This document shows positions 11,790 through 23,667 of a stretch of 64,000 bases of DNA, piece by piece. This DNA comes from Zarea fungicola (Eukaryota; Ascomycota; Sordariomycetes; Hypocreales; Cordycipitaceae): positions 124,001 to 188,000 of the forward strand of contig FWCC01000161.1 in the NCBI GenBank assembly GCA_900169235.1, given 5' to 3'. A model generated the notes under the pieces. It ran no database searches. It had not been told where the DNA came from and saw only the letters and a program-made list of their open reading frames with translations. How positions within the stretch are numbered: position 1 is the first letter of the stretch; each line of letters begins with the position of its first letter. Both the position numbers and the translations under genes were made by a program.

Positions 11790-14700
11790 GGTTTCCTTGT
11801 CAGGCATTTGTCCTGTTGTCTAAACAAGGGTGCTAGTCGCCCGGCCTTTTCTGTATTAATTTATTTCAATCGTAGCCGAGCTCGGCGGCGGACGTGCAGG
11901 ACGGGAGACGTCAAGGGGGCAAGAATTTTCGGGGGGGTTGGTTGACGAAACGGAGTTTTTTTATGGCGGTGACGAGGCAGCTTGTGGGTTTCCGGTAGCC
12001 GGGGGCCCTGAGAGATGCGCGTCGGCAAAAAGAAGGGGACTAATATATCATGTTGTAGATGTGGTTTGGAAGTCGGGACGACAAAAGGATAATACTGAAG
12101 AGCAAAGACGGCCAGATGGCGAGCTGCAGGCAGCAAAATGTTGAAATGACGTTGGGCGTGAGGGACCGTGAAGCCTTGGGCAAGCAAACAGAGGGCGTGA
12201 ATGTGATTGGTTGATTGTGGGCAACCGAGGCTTCAGTGGGAAGGAGCAAGAGCTGACGGCGCAATTTTAGCAGTGATTAATGGCCACCGCGCTGTGGAGT
12301 GCCTGACAGGTGACGGACGGGGGGATGCTTTAGCGCGTACACTGGTAAATTACAGTGCATAACTGCCTGAAGCGCCTCATGATACTCTTCGTAACGCGGT
12401 AGAATTGACTGACCAACTACAGAACAAATGGTGGCTACCCTACAGTGCATGCTAGCAATGGGACAGGGAGACAGGTGAAATATAAATTGAGAATATAGAA
12501 TCTACATTAAAAGGAGGAATCGCCTCATTCTCTGTGTTATCATCTGCCTGTTCCGACGCGGTGGATTGCTGTGGCTGAAACTGCCTGCAAACACGGGGAA
12601 CAGTTATGCAATGCATCAAACAAATGCATAGTTTGATGCCTTGCCTTGCTGTAGTAAATAAATGGATGGTGAGTGCAAAAGAGCGGCCAATGTTTCTTGA
12701 GACACGCCTAGGCCATTAAGGGAAGGCTCCGGGGGTATCAAGCCTACTGGTATTGCACCAATATACATATACCTGGTCGTTTGCCCTGCCTTTCCCCCAG
12801 ATGCTGGGGTATTATGTTGGTTGTCTGCATTACACTAGTAATCAACGGCAGATTTGCGATCGTAATGTTAAAAAAACGAGCAGCAATCTCTCCTCCACTG
12901 CTCCATACTTGTGCCGTGTGACAAGCAAGATTTTAATCATAATAAGTAATCGCCCACAAAAGGCGCCCGCCGCCATCATGAGCCATTGATGGTCATTAGC
13001 GGGTAGGTGAGCGCCGCAACTCAGACTCCGTTCCGTGTCTTAATACTATCCTGAACAAGGAAGCTCGACATTGCTTGGCGTGCGAGATTCAAAGACATTG
13101 ACACGGCGATGCTACGTTTTACAGAAAAGTTTCCGTGCCAGACCGAGGTGAACAAGCCTTCCCGGCCAAAATGGCCTTTCAAGCCATACATGACTTTTAT
13201 TAATGTCTTTCCCGCTCCGCCAGCGCTCTGACCAAAGCAATGTTACTTGCATGAACGCCAACGCCTGGTGCCGAGTGCCCCATGCAGAGCAAGTCACGAT
13301 GGAATCGTTGACCCTGCGTCGGGGGCAGCCAGCTAGCAGGGGCTGCCAAAGGAATCCCACCATCACCATTCCCTTCTATGTGATGCAACTGTGATGAGCT
13401 GCCCCCTTTCACCCCCCCTTCCATGGTACCTGCGTTTCCGGGAAAGTTTATGGAAATTGTAGTGGTGACCGGTAGCATGTTCCCAGTGAGCCGGTAATGG
13501 GTGGGCTGCCAGCACATAAGCCTAATACCATTCAGAGCACCACCCCACGGATCCGCCACATCGGGAAACCTGTCCTGAATTGGTCAACGGCCTGGACAAA
13601 GATACAGGCTAGGTTGAGCCAAACGAGAAACGGATTGGGGTACATTCCTCAAGCCGGTCTCAACTTGGAAGCCAAATATGGAAGCAGCCCTTTATAGCTA
13701 ATAGCGAGGTGAGTGGTGTGCTGCGAATCTGAAACACCAGGGCTTACTTTTGTGTGTGCCAAAGGAAAACGCCAATACGCAGCTTGAAAGCCATGAAGCT
13801 ACACAGAGGCTTGATCAATGATAATACAATTTCAACTGCGCGTATGGATAGGATGTATGTGTGCCGTTGGGGGCTTTGTAGGCGTCACTACCCCATACCT
13901 TAGAGACACTGCACGCACTACAAATCATGGTATTGGCGTGATACAAGTGCGAATCCGACATGGACATAGGTGACACATGCAGCAGAAATGCCAGCTTCTC
14001 TTCTGTTTGTCTGTAATATGGTGTCCGTCGGTTTGCGCCCTGTGGCGCTGCTTGAGCGCCTGGGGTAAATTGCAGTGGACTATTTTTGCTTTTTTCCCTG
14101 GGCGCGCGTGCTGCATCATCACGTCAACAGTCTAATTGTGTACTTTGTGTTTGCCGTGGCATTGATCGGCCAAGCCTGGCACGCAAGCACGGCCCAGCAG
14201 TCAGCCAACACGTAGCATTGCTCCGTTGGGCTACTGGAGGAGGCTGCTGATTCGGCCAGCCATAGACAGCTGAGGCGTGCCGCGAGATGGAAAGGGTGCT
14301 ATAATTGGTGCGGCGCAGCACGGCATATGTAGCGATGGTGTTTGGTCGTTGTTGACACGGAAAATAAGCTGAGTGATGTTACATATTGATCTTGACCATG
14401 ATTGATGTATGTGCTACTGTTCATGTAAGGTGCCCTGTGCAGCCTTATGTAGAGGGGTGGATGGATTTGAGTGACGATGATGCACATACTTACATGGTAT
14501 GTGCCGATTCCACAGGGACCTGATGCAAGGACAGGCTCTTTTTGGAGTGCCCAAGTGGCCAAAGGCGTCATTATTAAGTGCCAATCCCCAGATAATACAA
14601 GGACAGGGTACATGGCGACTCCGTACTCCGTGTATGCTGGTACGATTGGCAGGGCGCCACTGTCCATCTATTTCGGGCACTGGTACCGAGGCAGCAGGTA

Positions 14701-16627
14701 TATTAATAGCATGAGTGTATATATTCATGGCAGTATTCAGGAATTTCATATCATAATCCTGTCTGTCATGAAACAGGAAACGGACGAATCAAGACTGGTC
14801 AGATTGTTTGATGTCCTCAGGGGCGCGCGTGCGTGTAAACGTACTCTTTTTGACAGACTTGGTTGGGCGGCTCGAGAAGCAAGATTTCGCGCCCAGCTTT
14901 GTGGCAGCAATGCAGGAGGATGGGCGCCAGCAAACACGGCGGCTGGCTGAGGGGACAAGCCGGCAGGCAGGTCGGGAGATGAAGGTCCTGTGCGGATTGA
15001 ATGGAACAGGGTAGATTAAAAGTCAAGAATCAGAGTCATTACTCTAGGGGAACGTCGGCAACACATGGCAATACCAAGCATAATAATAAACACGACCGGC
15101 AACAGCAGCTCGTGCCATCATGAGGCAACACAACAGGCTGGTGCATCTTTGGCAGATAGAGGCACACCCTGGCTCTCTCAAATTAGAGAGGAAAGAGCCT
15201 GCAGCCCATGTGATCTGGGGGCCCTTTTTTGAATTTAGTTGACGATGAAGCTGCTGGCCAATCAACGCGTCTATGGAGGTCGAATTTCCCTTTTTCCTCT
15301 GGGGGAACGCGATGTGAATGCCGTACATACAACGGAGTACATGATGTACAGTGCTTCTTCAGGCTTGTTTCAGTGTACACACTATGTGCCTGTAACAAGG
15401 CAAGGCCCGCCATGGCAACCAATTGGTGGGGGCGTGTTTGCAGGTGGTGGGGTGACCCCGAAATGAGCCTATCACTGTTGCACCTGTTGCCAGTGACGGG
15501 CGATTGTCCTGCACTGACAAGGGGGACTACAGGGGAACACATTGGCTCCAGTGCTTGAAGCGCAGCGGGGTGATGGCCGTGATGCGCTGGAATCCAGTTT
15601 GTTTACCCACTACAACCACTGTGGCCACTGGCAAGTGATGCTGGGCCAGTTGGGCTTTGCTCAGGTCCCCATTGGGTTGCTTGGTTGCCCACTGCTGCAC
15701 AGCGGTTCCAGTCCAGCGGTCCAGTGGTCCAGTCCCCCATGCTGTGCCAGCTGGCGTCCCAGTGGACAGCAAACAGGGAAGGCGAGAAAAAAAAAGGCAA
15801 CAAAGGAAAAAAAAAATTAGCCAGAAATTGTTCGTGCAAATGTTTCCACCCCAATTTCTTTCTTTTGCATAGAAAAACATCGACAAACAAATCTCTCGAA
15901 TTGCTTCAAGAACAGCATCTACGCCGCCCGTTTACAATATTACCCAGCTTCATTAGCTTGTTTTCCATCTCCTCCCACCCTTTCGGAGCCTGGAATCAGC
16001 ACCCCTGTCGCTCGAGCATTTCTGCTCACTGACGAGCTTGTGAGCCCACGCGTGCCGTTTGCTCGCTTCTGCTCTTCTCGCTCTCCCGTCTCTCTCCGTC
16101 TCTCTCTCTCTCTGCTCTCTCTGCCGCTCGATATACCACCAGACCACAACAGACAGAGCTCTGCCCACCACCTGACCCTGGCAGTTGTCGCAACGTTTTT
16201 GCGCCCCTCTATTCTATCATTCCAATTCCATCCCATCTACGAGGGGCTCATCCCACTATTTGCTCCTAATCTGAGTCGCATTCCTAGCCTCAGGAGCTAT
16301 TTTTTCTTCTTTTGCAGGGTACCCTCCCTTTCATTCAAACGCCTGCCTCTCTCACCTCATCTTGTCGTCGCCTTTCCCGTTCGACAAGACAACATATCCA
16401 TTAGGCTCAGTCTACGGCTCGTTCAAGCACGACACTATCGACTAACCCCAGACGCTCCCATACGCAACTCCAGACAAACTCCATCTGCATTGCGCCCCAA
16501 GCAATTCTGAGACCTCCTCCGTCAAACACTACCCCCACAGCCACTCACATCGCGACCCAATCCTCAATCCTCACTTCAACTCCCCCGCCAATCAGAGCTG
16601 CCCCGCTGCCCGCCGCCCGCTCTCATC
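11790..16627. other. Gene-poor stretch, 4.8 kb
   Basis: It lies between two divergent starts (BEM46 minus, LYAR-like plus) and should hold both promoters. Many open frames of 60-160 codons overlap on both strands in a mutually shadowing way, with no recognisable domain; the longest are 14471-14950 and 16040-16510 on plus. From about 15,900 to 16,620 the plus strand becomes pyrimidine-rich, with a CT microsatellite near 16081-16125. This is typical of a fungal promoter and leader next to the gene at 16628. Confidence 0.5.
16081..16125 (+). repeat. CT-rich microsatellite in the leader or promoter of the LYAR-like gene
   Basis: Runs of TCTC repeats (CTCTCTCTCTCTCTGCTCTC) lie about 500 bases upstream of the start at 16628. 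Pyrimidine tracts of this kind are common around transcription starts in filamentous ascomycetes. A direct role here is inference. Confidence 0.6.
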
Positions 16628-18490
16628 ATGGTATCCTTTTCGTGTGAGGTAAGAAGCTGCAAGGCATTCATTCATTCGTCCTTGGACCAGTATTGGTTAT
16701 TTTCCCTCTACCCTCCTCTGCCCTGCGCCACCGTCGCCGCCGCCGCCGCTTGGTGCTCTCTACCTACTACCTAGGTACCATGCGTCCCTCTAGTCCACAC
16801 CACCTTGAATCTGTCCAAGCCCGGACCTGACATCACTTCCGACACACCTTCACACACACCATCCCACTCTATCAGCACCATTTTAGGACCTCCCTTTTCC
16901 TTTGCCCGCTGATCCCCCGGCCCACATTGGCGCTTTCCAAATACCTTTACATAGTCGCCATCTCCCTTGATCTCTAATTAGAACATCAAAACCCCCCCAA
17001 AAGCTCATCCTCCCCCGCGATAACACCAATCTACGCTTCCCCTCTTCGATTCGCAACTGCATCTTACTCGATACTTGCTCCATACTCACACTGAACTACA
17101 GGAGTGCGGCGACATCTTGACCAAGAAGAAGCTTGATCCTCATCGCAATCGCTGCCACGGTGCCACCTTTACATGCATTGATTGCATGGTCCACTTCCCC
17201 GGCGTCCAATATCGCGCTCACACTGTAAGTTGTCAAGTCTAATTCCTCTAGCTTCCTCGGCTCATCCATGGCCCCTACCCAAGCGCCTTACACATGCGCA
17301 ACTCTGGTGGCTCTTCTATACCCGTTGCACTTCTATATCCTCGTCGTCGCAACTCTCACTAACAACACACCAAGTCTTGCATGACCGAAGAGCAGAAGTA
17401 CCAAGGCGCCTTATACAAAGACAAATCCAAGAAGAACAACAACGCCAACCAGACTACCAACAACCAGAACAACGCAGCCAAACAGCACGACAGCAACCCG
17501 CAACCCGCCAAGAAGACCAAGATGATGGCCTATCAGTCCTACGTCCAGGACGTCCCAGAAGACCCCCGATATGCTCCCTGGGCTGAATACCAGGGCCAGA
17601 CCGAGGACGAACGATCGCCCATCGACCACCTGCCCGAGGCACCTACCCCTCCTCCTGCTGTTGAGGAGAAGCACGTCAATGTTTTCGATTTTCTTGTTGC
17701 TACCGGACAGACCCCCAATGCCTCCAACCTGGAGCTCGTCAAGGACCCCCAGGCCGTAGGCGACAGTACATCGCTCGTACGTTACGAGTACGAAGACGAA
17801 AAGTTTCTCGAGGCTGTCGAGTACGGCACCGGACCTGTTCCCACCAATGCCTATGTCACGCCCGGCCCAAAGGCGGAGCGCCGTCGTAGCAAGGACGGTG
17901 ACAAGAAGGACAAGAAACGCAAGCATCTACATGTCGATGTCGCTGGAGACGAAGAGATGGTTGATGCTCCGCCTGTGCTTCACTCTGGACTTACCGGTGG
18001 CCTGAAGAGCTTGATGCGCTTCCCGCCGTCGCCCGATTCTTCGGGAGACGCTGCCGAAACTCCTGCCAGTCCTTTGAAGAAGTCGAAACATGCCAAGCAG
18101 GCCAAGACTGGCAATTTCCTGGAGATTTTCACTGGCGGCTCCAAGAAGACCAAGAAACCCAAGAAGGAGAAGAAGCACCGCCACCGTCATCGTGATGGCA
18201 GACTGAAGAGTCCCAAGACGATTGAATACCACAAGGGAGGCAAAGATGGGCATGACGGACAGCTGGTTCTGTTCAAGCCTCAAGCTGACATGTTCCTTAA
18301 CTTCATCAACAAGGGTCCCGAGAGCGACCGCGGCTGCAGCATGAACAAGGCACTGAAGCGTTACCACCGTGAGCGCAAGGCATCAGGCGGTGATGTCTCC
18401 AAGCACAAGGACGAGAAGGAACTCTGGAGATCCTTACGGCTACGCCGAAACGATCGCGGAGAAATTGTTGTCTTTGCCTTGGACGACTAA
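16628..18490 (+). CDS. LYAR-type C2HC zinc finger protein
   Basis: Three exons: a 21-nt first exon 16628-16648 (MVSFSCE), 17102-17224 and 17375-18490, joined in phase 0 across introns of 453 and 150 nt, giving 419 residues. Two linked C2HC fingers make up the first 50 residues: SCEECGD with LDPHRNRC, then FTCIDC with YRAHTSC. This is the LYAR/UPF0743 signature. LYAR-family proteins are nucleolar and linked to ribosome production and growth. The middle is acidic and proline-rich with a hydrophobic patch (VNVFDFLVATGQ) and RYEYEDEKFLEAVEYGTG. The C-terminal half is lysine-rich (KKTKKPKKEKKHRHRHR), a probable nuclear or nucleolar signal. The very small first exon carries the first zinc-binding cysteine, so a model starting at 17381 would lose both fingers. 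Confidence 0.88.
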
Positions 18491-19476
18491 TCTGTCTATT
18501 CTGCTGGCAGGATGACTCGTTTCATATTTTTGGGACCCTTCTGTCGCCGCGCGGCAAACATTCTTCGAAGCCCCGGCGTTTTGGTTGAGCATTTTTTTTA
18601 TATCCATTTGCGCGTCGCAACTAGGACTGCATCATCTTCATGACATATTTTGCATCACATCTTTCACCATTTAATGTATTCGACTCGTACCTCTCGCTTC
18701 TTCAGTCCAATAGAAGGAAACGGCTTGACTTGATATTTCGTCCTCGTGTATAGGACTGGGAAAAAGTTGACGGTCGGTCTTTGCGAGGTTTCGTCTCTGT
18801 CACTTTCCAAGGCATTGAATTGTCTGGTTCGAGTAACAGGATGGAAATCTCTTTGTATAACAAGCGTCACAGCATAGGTCTGTGATGGGAATACAGGAAA
18901 AAACCAAAACAAGGTACACGGGTTCCAGCCCAGGCCAAAAAGAAACAAGACTCGGTAATCAAAACAGAGGATGAAAAGTCGTTTTTTTTTTCAGGCGGCA
19001 AAGCATGCCGCCGACAGAGCTTGGAAGGATATGAGCCAGAGGGAATCACATCTGTTCAGGTGACAAGTTTGTTTAATGACGTTGTATAATGATTATACCA
19101 TGGGAGAGGAAACAGATTTCCTCAATTGCTTCATTTTTTTACGGTTTATATCGTTACGGAGAGCGATGGCATAAAAATCGTCCCAGACCACACCAAAGAA
19201 AAAAAAACAGTATTCGAATGATGATGTCGATCAGTATTTTACTTGAACTACAAGTTTGGCATTTCTATTGGCAGCTTTTATTTCACTATATTGCATCTCT
19301 TAACATTTTCTTTTGATAATATACATGTAACATTTTTTGCTCTCATAAATTTACAGAATGTCTGCCTGTTGGTCATGGTATCATGTGCATGCTTCCTTGG
19401 GCTTGCTTTCCTCAGCTCAATCTTTGTACACTCTATCCTATCGTCTTTTTTTCTCTCTCGTTCACTTAACCCCGCC
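18491..19476. other. Convergent intergenic stretch, 1.0 kb
   Basis: It lies between the 3' ends of the LYAR-like gene (plus) and PEX10 (minus). It is AT-rich with poly-A/T runs near 18590, 18981 and 19200. No gene is seen. Confidence 0.55.
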
Positions 19477-20643
19477 TTAAAACGTTCGCAACGGGAGAAT
19501 GTGCTGCACGAGGGCGTCGCGCCTACACAGCGGGCACTCGGGCTTCTCCCGCACCCAGTCCCCGATGCACTCCCAGCAAAACACGTGCCCGCACGGCGTC
19601 GCCGACGGATCCTTGAGCTCCTCCAGGCACAGCGTGCACTTGCGCTGCTGCGCGCCCTTGATGAAGCCCATGACGCCCTCATCCTCGAGCGTGAACCGCG
19701 GCGTCCCCGCGGGTCCAGCAGGCGGCGGCGTGTGCGTGGTCGTGGCCAGGTCCACGCGGCTCGCCTGCGGGCCGCGCGCGCCGAGCTCTGACAGCAGCAG
19801 GTCGCTATTCGCGGCGTACGAGTTGTCGTGGTCGAGCGAGACGTCGAGGCCGCCCGACGAGTGGAACGCCGCGCGCTCCCGCCGCGGCGCCGCCCACGTC
19901 TCGCTCAGGGTGTCGCGGACGTGCGTGTACCCCTGCACGGCGAGCTGCACGACGAGCAGCACGCCGAGGACCTCGTAGCCGGCGCGGTCGGGCGTGTCGG
20001 GGACGGTGCGGGTGAAGACGTAGCGCAGCGAGAGGAGGCGCTTGGTGAGCTCGTAGTACGTCCCGCTAAAGTAGAAGAGGGCCAGCGTGAGGGCCTGCAC
20101 GGGCGCGGCGCTGGTGAGGCCGGACACGTGGTTGGCCAGGTACTCCCATATCCTGGCCTCGCGCGTGTCCTTTTTGCCCTGGTCCTCGAGCTTTTCGAGT
20201 CGCGCGGCGAAGAAGGCGCGGAGACGGCTGCGGAGGGAAGGGAGGATGCGGCTGACGGCGTATGGGAGGAGGATGGAGCCGGCAATGTAGGCGGCGCGCG
20301 TCTGGAGGGACGGGAGCTGCCCGTTCTCGCTGGCGTTGATCTGGACGAGGTCGCAGTACTCCTCGCCCAGGGTGCGGTTGCCGGGCAGGGTGGTGAGGGC
20401 AAAGTAGGTGAGGGAGGCGACGGAGCGCAGCTCGGGCGTGATGGCGTGGGTTGCGCGGGCGCCGAAGACACGGCGGTAGAGCTCGGTGAATGTGTTGGCG
20501 AGGTGGCCGGTGAAGTAGGCGTCCTTTTGGTGGGCGCGCACAATGTCTGGGGCGGCGGCGAAGGGGTAAGGGGATGCCGTGGAGGAGGAAGAGGACGATG
20601 GTGTTTGTGCTGCGGGCGGCAGCGGATCGGCCGTGGTCGCCAT
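19477..20643 (-). CDS. pex10: Peroxisome biogenesis RING protein PEX10
   Basis: A single exon of 388 residues, starting at MATTADP (20643). An in-frame upstream ATG at 20841 lacks family character. PEX10 is an integral peroxisomal membrane protein and, with PEX2 and PEX12, forms the RING ubiquitin-ligase channel that ubiquitinates and recycles the PEX5 import receptor. The N-terminal part has the PEX2/10/12 signature: DIVRAHQKD, LYRRVFGAR, LTYFALTTLPGNRTLGEEYCD, and several hydrophobic helices (IAGSILLPYAVSRILP, ALTLALFYFSGTYYELTKRL, YEVLGVLLVVQLAVQGY). The RING finger is at about 336-373 (CTLCLEELKDPSATPCGHVFCWECI ... CPLC), with a full C3HC4 set. The coding strand is strongly GC-rich, which makes long false antisense frames. 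Confidence 0.95.
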   Translation of the reverse strand: MATTADPLPPAAQTPSSSSSSTASPYPFAAAPDIVRAHQKDAYFTGHLANTFTELYRRVFGARATHAITPELRSVASLTYFALTTLPGNRTLGEEYCDLVQINASENGQLPSLQTRAAYIAGSILLPYAVSRILPSLRSRLRAFFAARLEKLEDQGKKDTREARIWEYLANHVSGLTSAAPVQALTLALFYFSGTYYELTKRLLSLRYVFTRTVPDTPDRAGYEVLGVLLVVQLAVQGYTHVRDTLSETWAAPRRERAAFHSSGGLDVSLDHDNSYAANSDLLLSELGARGPQASRVDLATTTHTPPPAGPAGTPRFTLEDEGVMGFIKGAQQRKCTLCLEELKDPSATPCGHVFCWECIGDWVREKPECPLCRRDALVQHILPLRTF

Positions 20644-21235
20644 GGCTTGTGGTGTGTGTCTGTGTGTGTCGCGCTTGATTATTGATGTGTACTGCTCTTG
20701 TTGGATTGTCTTTGCGTTCCTTGGATGTAGTTGTGTAGTGAGGATGCAGTTGTCGTGGCTTTGTAGAGAGTGCTTTGTTGCAGGATGGTAGACGGATGGC
20801 TTCGGCAACTTGGGCCTCGGGAACTTGGAAGCTGGTGGCATGCGCCAATCGGCATCCGGCGGCCGGCACCGCTGCTGATCGAATTGAGTTTAGCGTAATC
20901 TGAGGCAGGCCAGCGTGTAAGTCGCTTTATAGTTAGTTGAACAAAATAAAAACAGAGAGAAGTATATATGACAATTCAATCAGCTTAGCTATGTTATTTA
21001 TTAATCCGAAAGATATTTTCAGGGAACTCAAGGCTTGGACGTGAGGCTCTGGCACGACACCTGGATTACCAGACTCTTGATCTCGTATGCCTATCCTCAC
21101 CATCATTTCTGAGCCATGAAATCTCATCCTCGCCTCCAGCTGTGGAAAACCGAACCAAGTCCACCAGTCAATCTCCCCCGTCGCCATGTTTGAGCTACTC
21201 GATACGACTTGAGGAGACCATCCTTGTCGGCGGCC
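20644..21235. other. Intergenic stretch, 0.6 kb
   Basis: It holds the PEX10 leader and promoter and the 3' region of the 2EXR gene. A minus frame at 20933-21187 (84 codons, starting MATGEIDWWTWFGF) ends in an AT-rich hydrophobic tail and has no visible partner exon. I do not call it a gene. Confidence 0.4.
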
Positions 21236-22337
21236 CTAGAGCATTGTCCAGGGGTTGTACCTCAGCAACACTCTCTCCTAAGAAGCGTATTAGTAGTAGA
21301 ATTGTAGAATGATACATTTAATTGTAAAGTGGGGAAGAAGAATACCACCAGATGGACATCGACATCTGCGTCTTGCACTCTGACCAACTCAGGATTCGGT
21401 CGCTGATTGACTGGTACGAATTTTCTAGCTGATTGGTGGCGTACGCGGGAGTATATCCTGTCCTTGCATACTTCGGCCCATGTGCCATCACTTTGGTACT
21501 CGACAAATACCTGGGTCTTAATCTCTAGGCCAGCAAACATCTTCCACGACTCTCCGCTCAGCTGACAAAATTGCTTCATTTGTACGCGCGTCGCCCTAAC
21601 GGCCTCTTTGCCATTTCTTTGCCAACACGCGAAACAAAACCAGAGAGCAGCTCGCCGTTGTCCTCGATAGACGGGACGGTGACGAGACGACACCGCTTTC
21701 CAGGCGGGAAGAAGACACCAGGCACATCCTCGTCGTCCAATGTATACGCCACTGAGCACGGAAAGACAAAAGTCAAGCTCTTGGGCGTCTTGACGCAATG
21801 TATCAAAAAATGATATATGTAGTACTCGTCTCCATGATTATACATTCCTGCCATTTCAATGTGGACTGCCAGTCGTTTAGCACGCCGCAAGACGTTCATG
21901 AAAGCATTGTAGCATTTAAAAGCTGCTGCCTCGCGCCCAGAGAGCCGTTCGCTGAAGCGACATGGATCGGCAAAGAGGCGCAGGAGCCGCGCGGAATCAT
22001 GGCCGAGGTACAGCACATCGAGCTCCGGACGGAAGCACCGGAACGGCGTCATGCATTTCGCAACATGAGAAGTGCGAAATCGAGCGTTACTCAGCTTCGA
22101 GTCCGTGACCATGGCACGCGCCTCGCGGCAAACATGCATGGCTACAGGAAAGGCCGCGTCGACGGTGAGCGGCAACACGGGAAGATTTTCATATAGTTCT
22201 ATTTCCAAGTGGCTCTCCGCCGGGAAGTCGCCTGGCCAGCAGAGACAGACCTCTTCTTGATCATCAGGAATGGTCAAGAGCCATATCTGTTGGCGTATCT
22301 CGGGAGGCAGCTTTGGGGAAAGGGCAAAGTCATCCAT
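21236..22337 (-). CDS. 2EXR-domain protein with a one-base frame break
   Basis: The start at 22337 (MDDFALSPKLPPEIRQQIW) opens the 2EXR fold common in filamentous ascomycetes; its function is unknown. The motifs FPVAMHVCREAR and LDVLYLG fit the family. The frame runs to a TGA at 21576-21578. From about 21610 a second frame, shifted by one base, carries coding-like sequence (KEAVRATRVQMKQF, WKMFAGLEIKTQVFVEYQ) as far as a likely intron at 21278-21348 (GTGGTA donor, TACTAAT branch, CTTCTTAG acceptor). The last exon, 21236-21277, reads ERVLLRYNPWTML and stops. Exon 1 is 989 nt, one base short of a whole number of codons, so a single missing base near the GG at 21610-21612 would explain both frames and give about 343 residues. 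This is either a real disabling mutation or a sequencing error. Confidence 0.65.
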
Positions 22338-23667
22338 GTTCCGGTGTTGTTGTCTGTTTTCTGATAGCAATCTAGGGTCTGCGAAACCCTGAGAGTTTAA
22401 AACTTTTTGTGCCAAAGAAATAACCACGATTCCAATGTTTGAAAACAGATCAAAACTATGAACTGTGGATATATTTCATTATATCCATCCACTTTCGCCA
22501 CGGCGGCAAGCCATGCGTGAGATACACCCTCTCAGAAAGAGTAAAGTTACCGTAGATTGGATTTAAAATAATAATAAAATAGAGCATAACCCACATCAAA
22601 GCCAGTTTCCACTCAGTGGCCACGGAACGGCGTCAGGGCAGATTTTGGATGCATCGCGTGACATAGATGGGAGAAAGGAGAAGCTTACTGGAAAGAGCGA
22701 GTATTAGAAATGAAGATGTCATTTAAGAGCCTTTATGATCATAAAGCCCTCAAATAAAGAAGCTATAAATCACTAAAATAAGAAGAACTGGGAACAGCTG
22801 GAATTAAGCCATCACACTGGCGACAAACATGTGGCAAGGGGCATATGGAGTCTAGAGCGAGCCGATCGACCAATTCGGAAACCTTCTATCGGTTCTTCTC
22901 TTCCGTATGATTTAGTACTGCTTGCGTATTTTCTTTAGGCTAATCGCCTCGGCTATGGCTGCCACCAGCTCAGTCTGGCTGCCGCCACCGACGACGCCTC
23001 ACTCGCCAAGCGAGGCGGCACATTCACATCTTGCCAAATGTCGTGATGGAACGATGACGACTCTAGATCTCTTGATGAGCTCGTCGAAGATATATTTAAT
23101 GATTCCAATTGTTTTGTTTACTGTGTAGGGATCCTTCCTATATATGCTTGGAATGCAAACCAAACAATGCAGGGCTAACCCCCAGCGAAAATAATCCTTT
23201 AAGTTGGCCTCAACAGTTTCTGCAGTACCTAAGCGTGGGATGTACGAGTTTGCAATGTTGGGTAGTAGGTACTTAAACAGCTGATGTACTTGTGGCCACC
23301 AAAAGCCGTTCCAACATAGAAGAGACTGCAAGACTAGAGTGGCCGACTCTCTCACATCCAAGCTGACCAGTATATTGCCATTACTGATACACACTCTTCA
23401 ATACTGCCAAGTCAAGCTTCATCTGACTGCCGAGGCTGCTTCTAGGTGGTCAATCATACGCAACAGAATTCCACAAAAAGATGGCTTTTCATTTCACTCC
23501 TCATAGGCTATGGCAAAACTATTCAATGATAAATCTGCTTTTTATTTACATAATATGCATCATTGTATCTCATAACATCAGACCAGGTCGATTACAGCCT
23601 GCGGAAAGTATTGACAAGTTTCTCCGCGACTGTACTAGCGCAACCCGTTTCATGAAACTCAAACACT
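22338..23667. other. AT-rich intergenic stretch, 1.3 kb
   Basis: It lies between the 2EXR start and the aspartic protease end. A minus frame at 22999-23394 (131 codons) contains WNGFWWPQVHQLFKYLLP and ETVEANLKDYFRWGL. This looks more protein-like than random sequence but has no recognised domain and no clear start, so it may be a gene relic. The rest is AT-rich without features. Confidence 0.4.

Noticed and set aside
11861..12187. Minus frame of 108 codons upstream of BEM46
   Set aside because: Pro/His/Arg-rich with no motif; overlapped by other frames; more likely promoter or leader.
16040..16510. Plus frame of 156 codons
   Set aside because: It arises from the CT-rich leader, is Ser/Leu/Pro-rich, and an equally long antisense frame exists.
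19828..20685. Plus frame of 285 codons
   Set aside because: Antisense to PEX10; Gly/Glu/Val-rich translation typical of GC-rich antisense.
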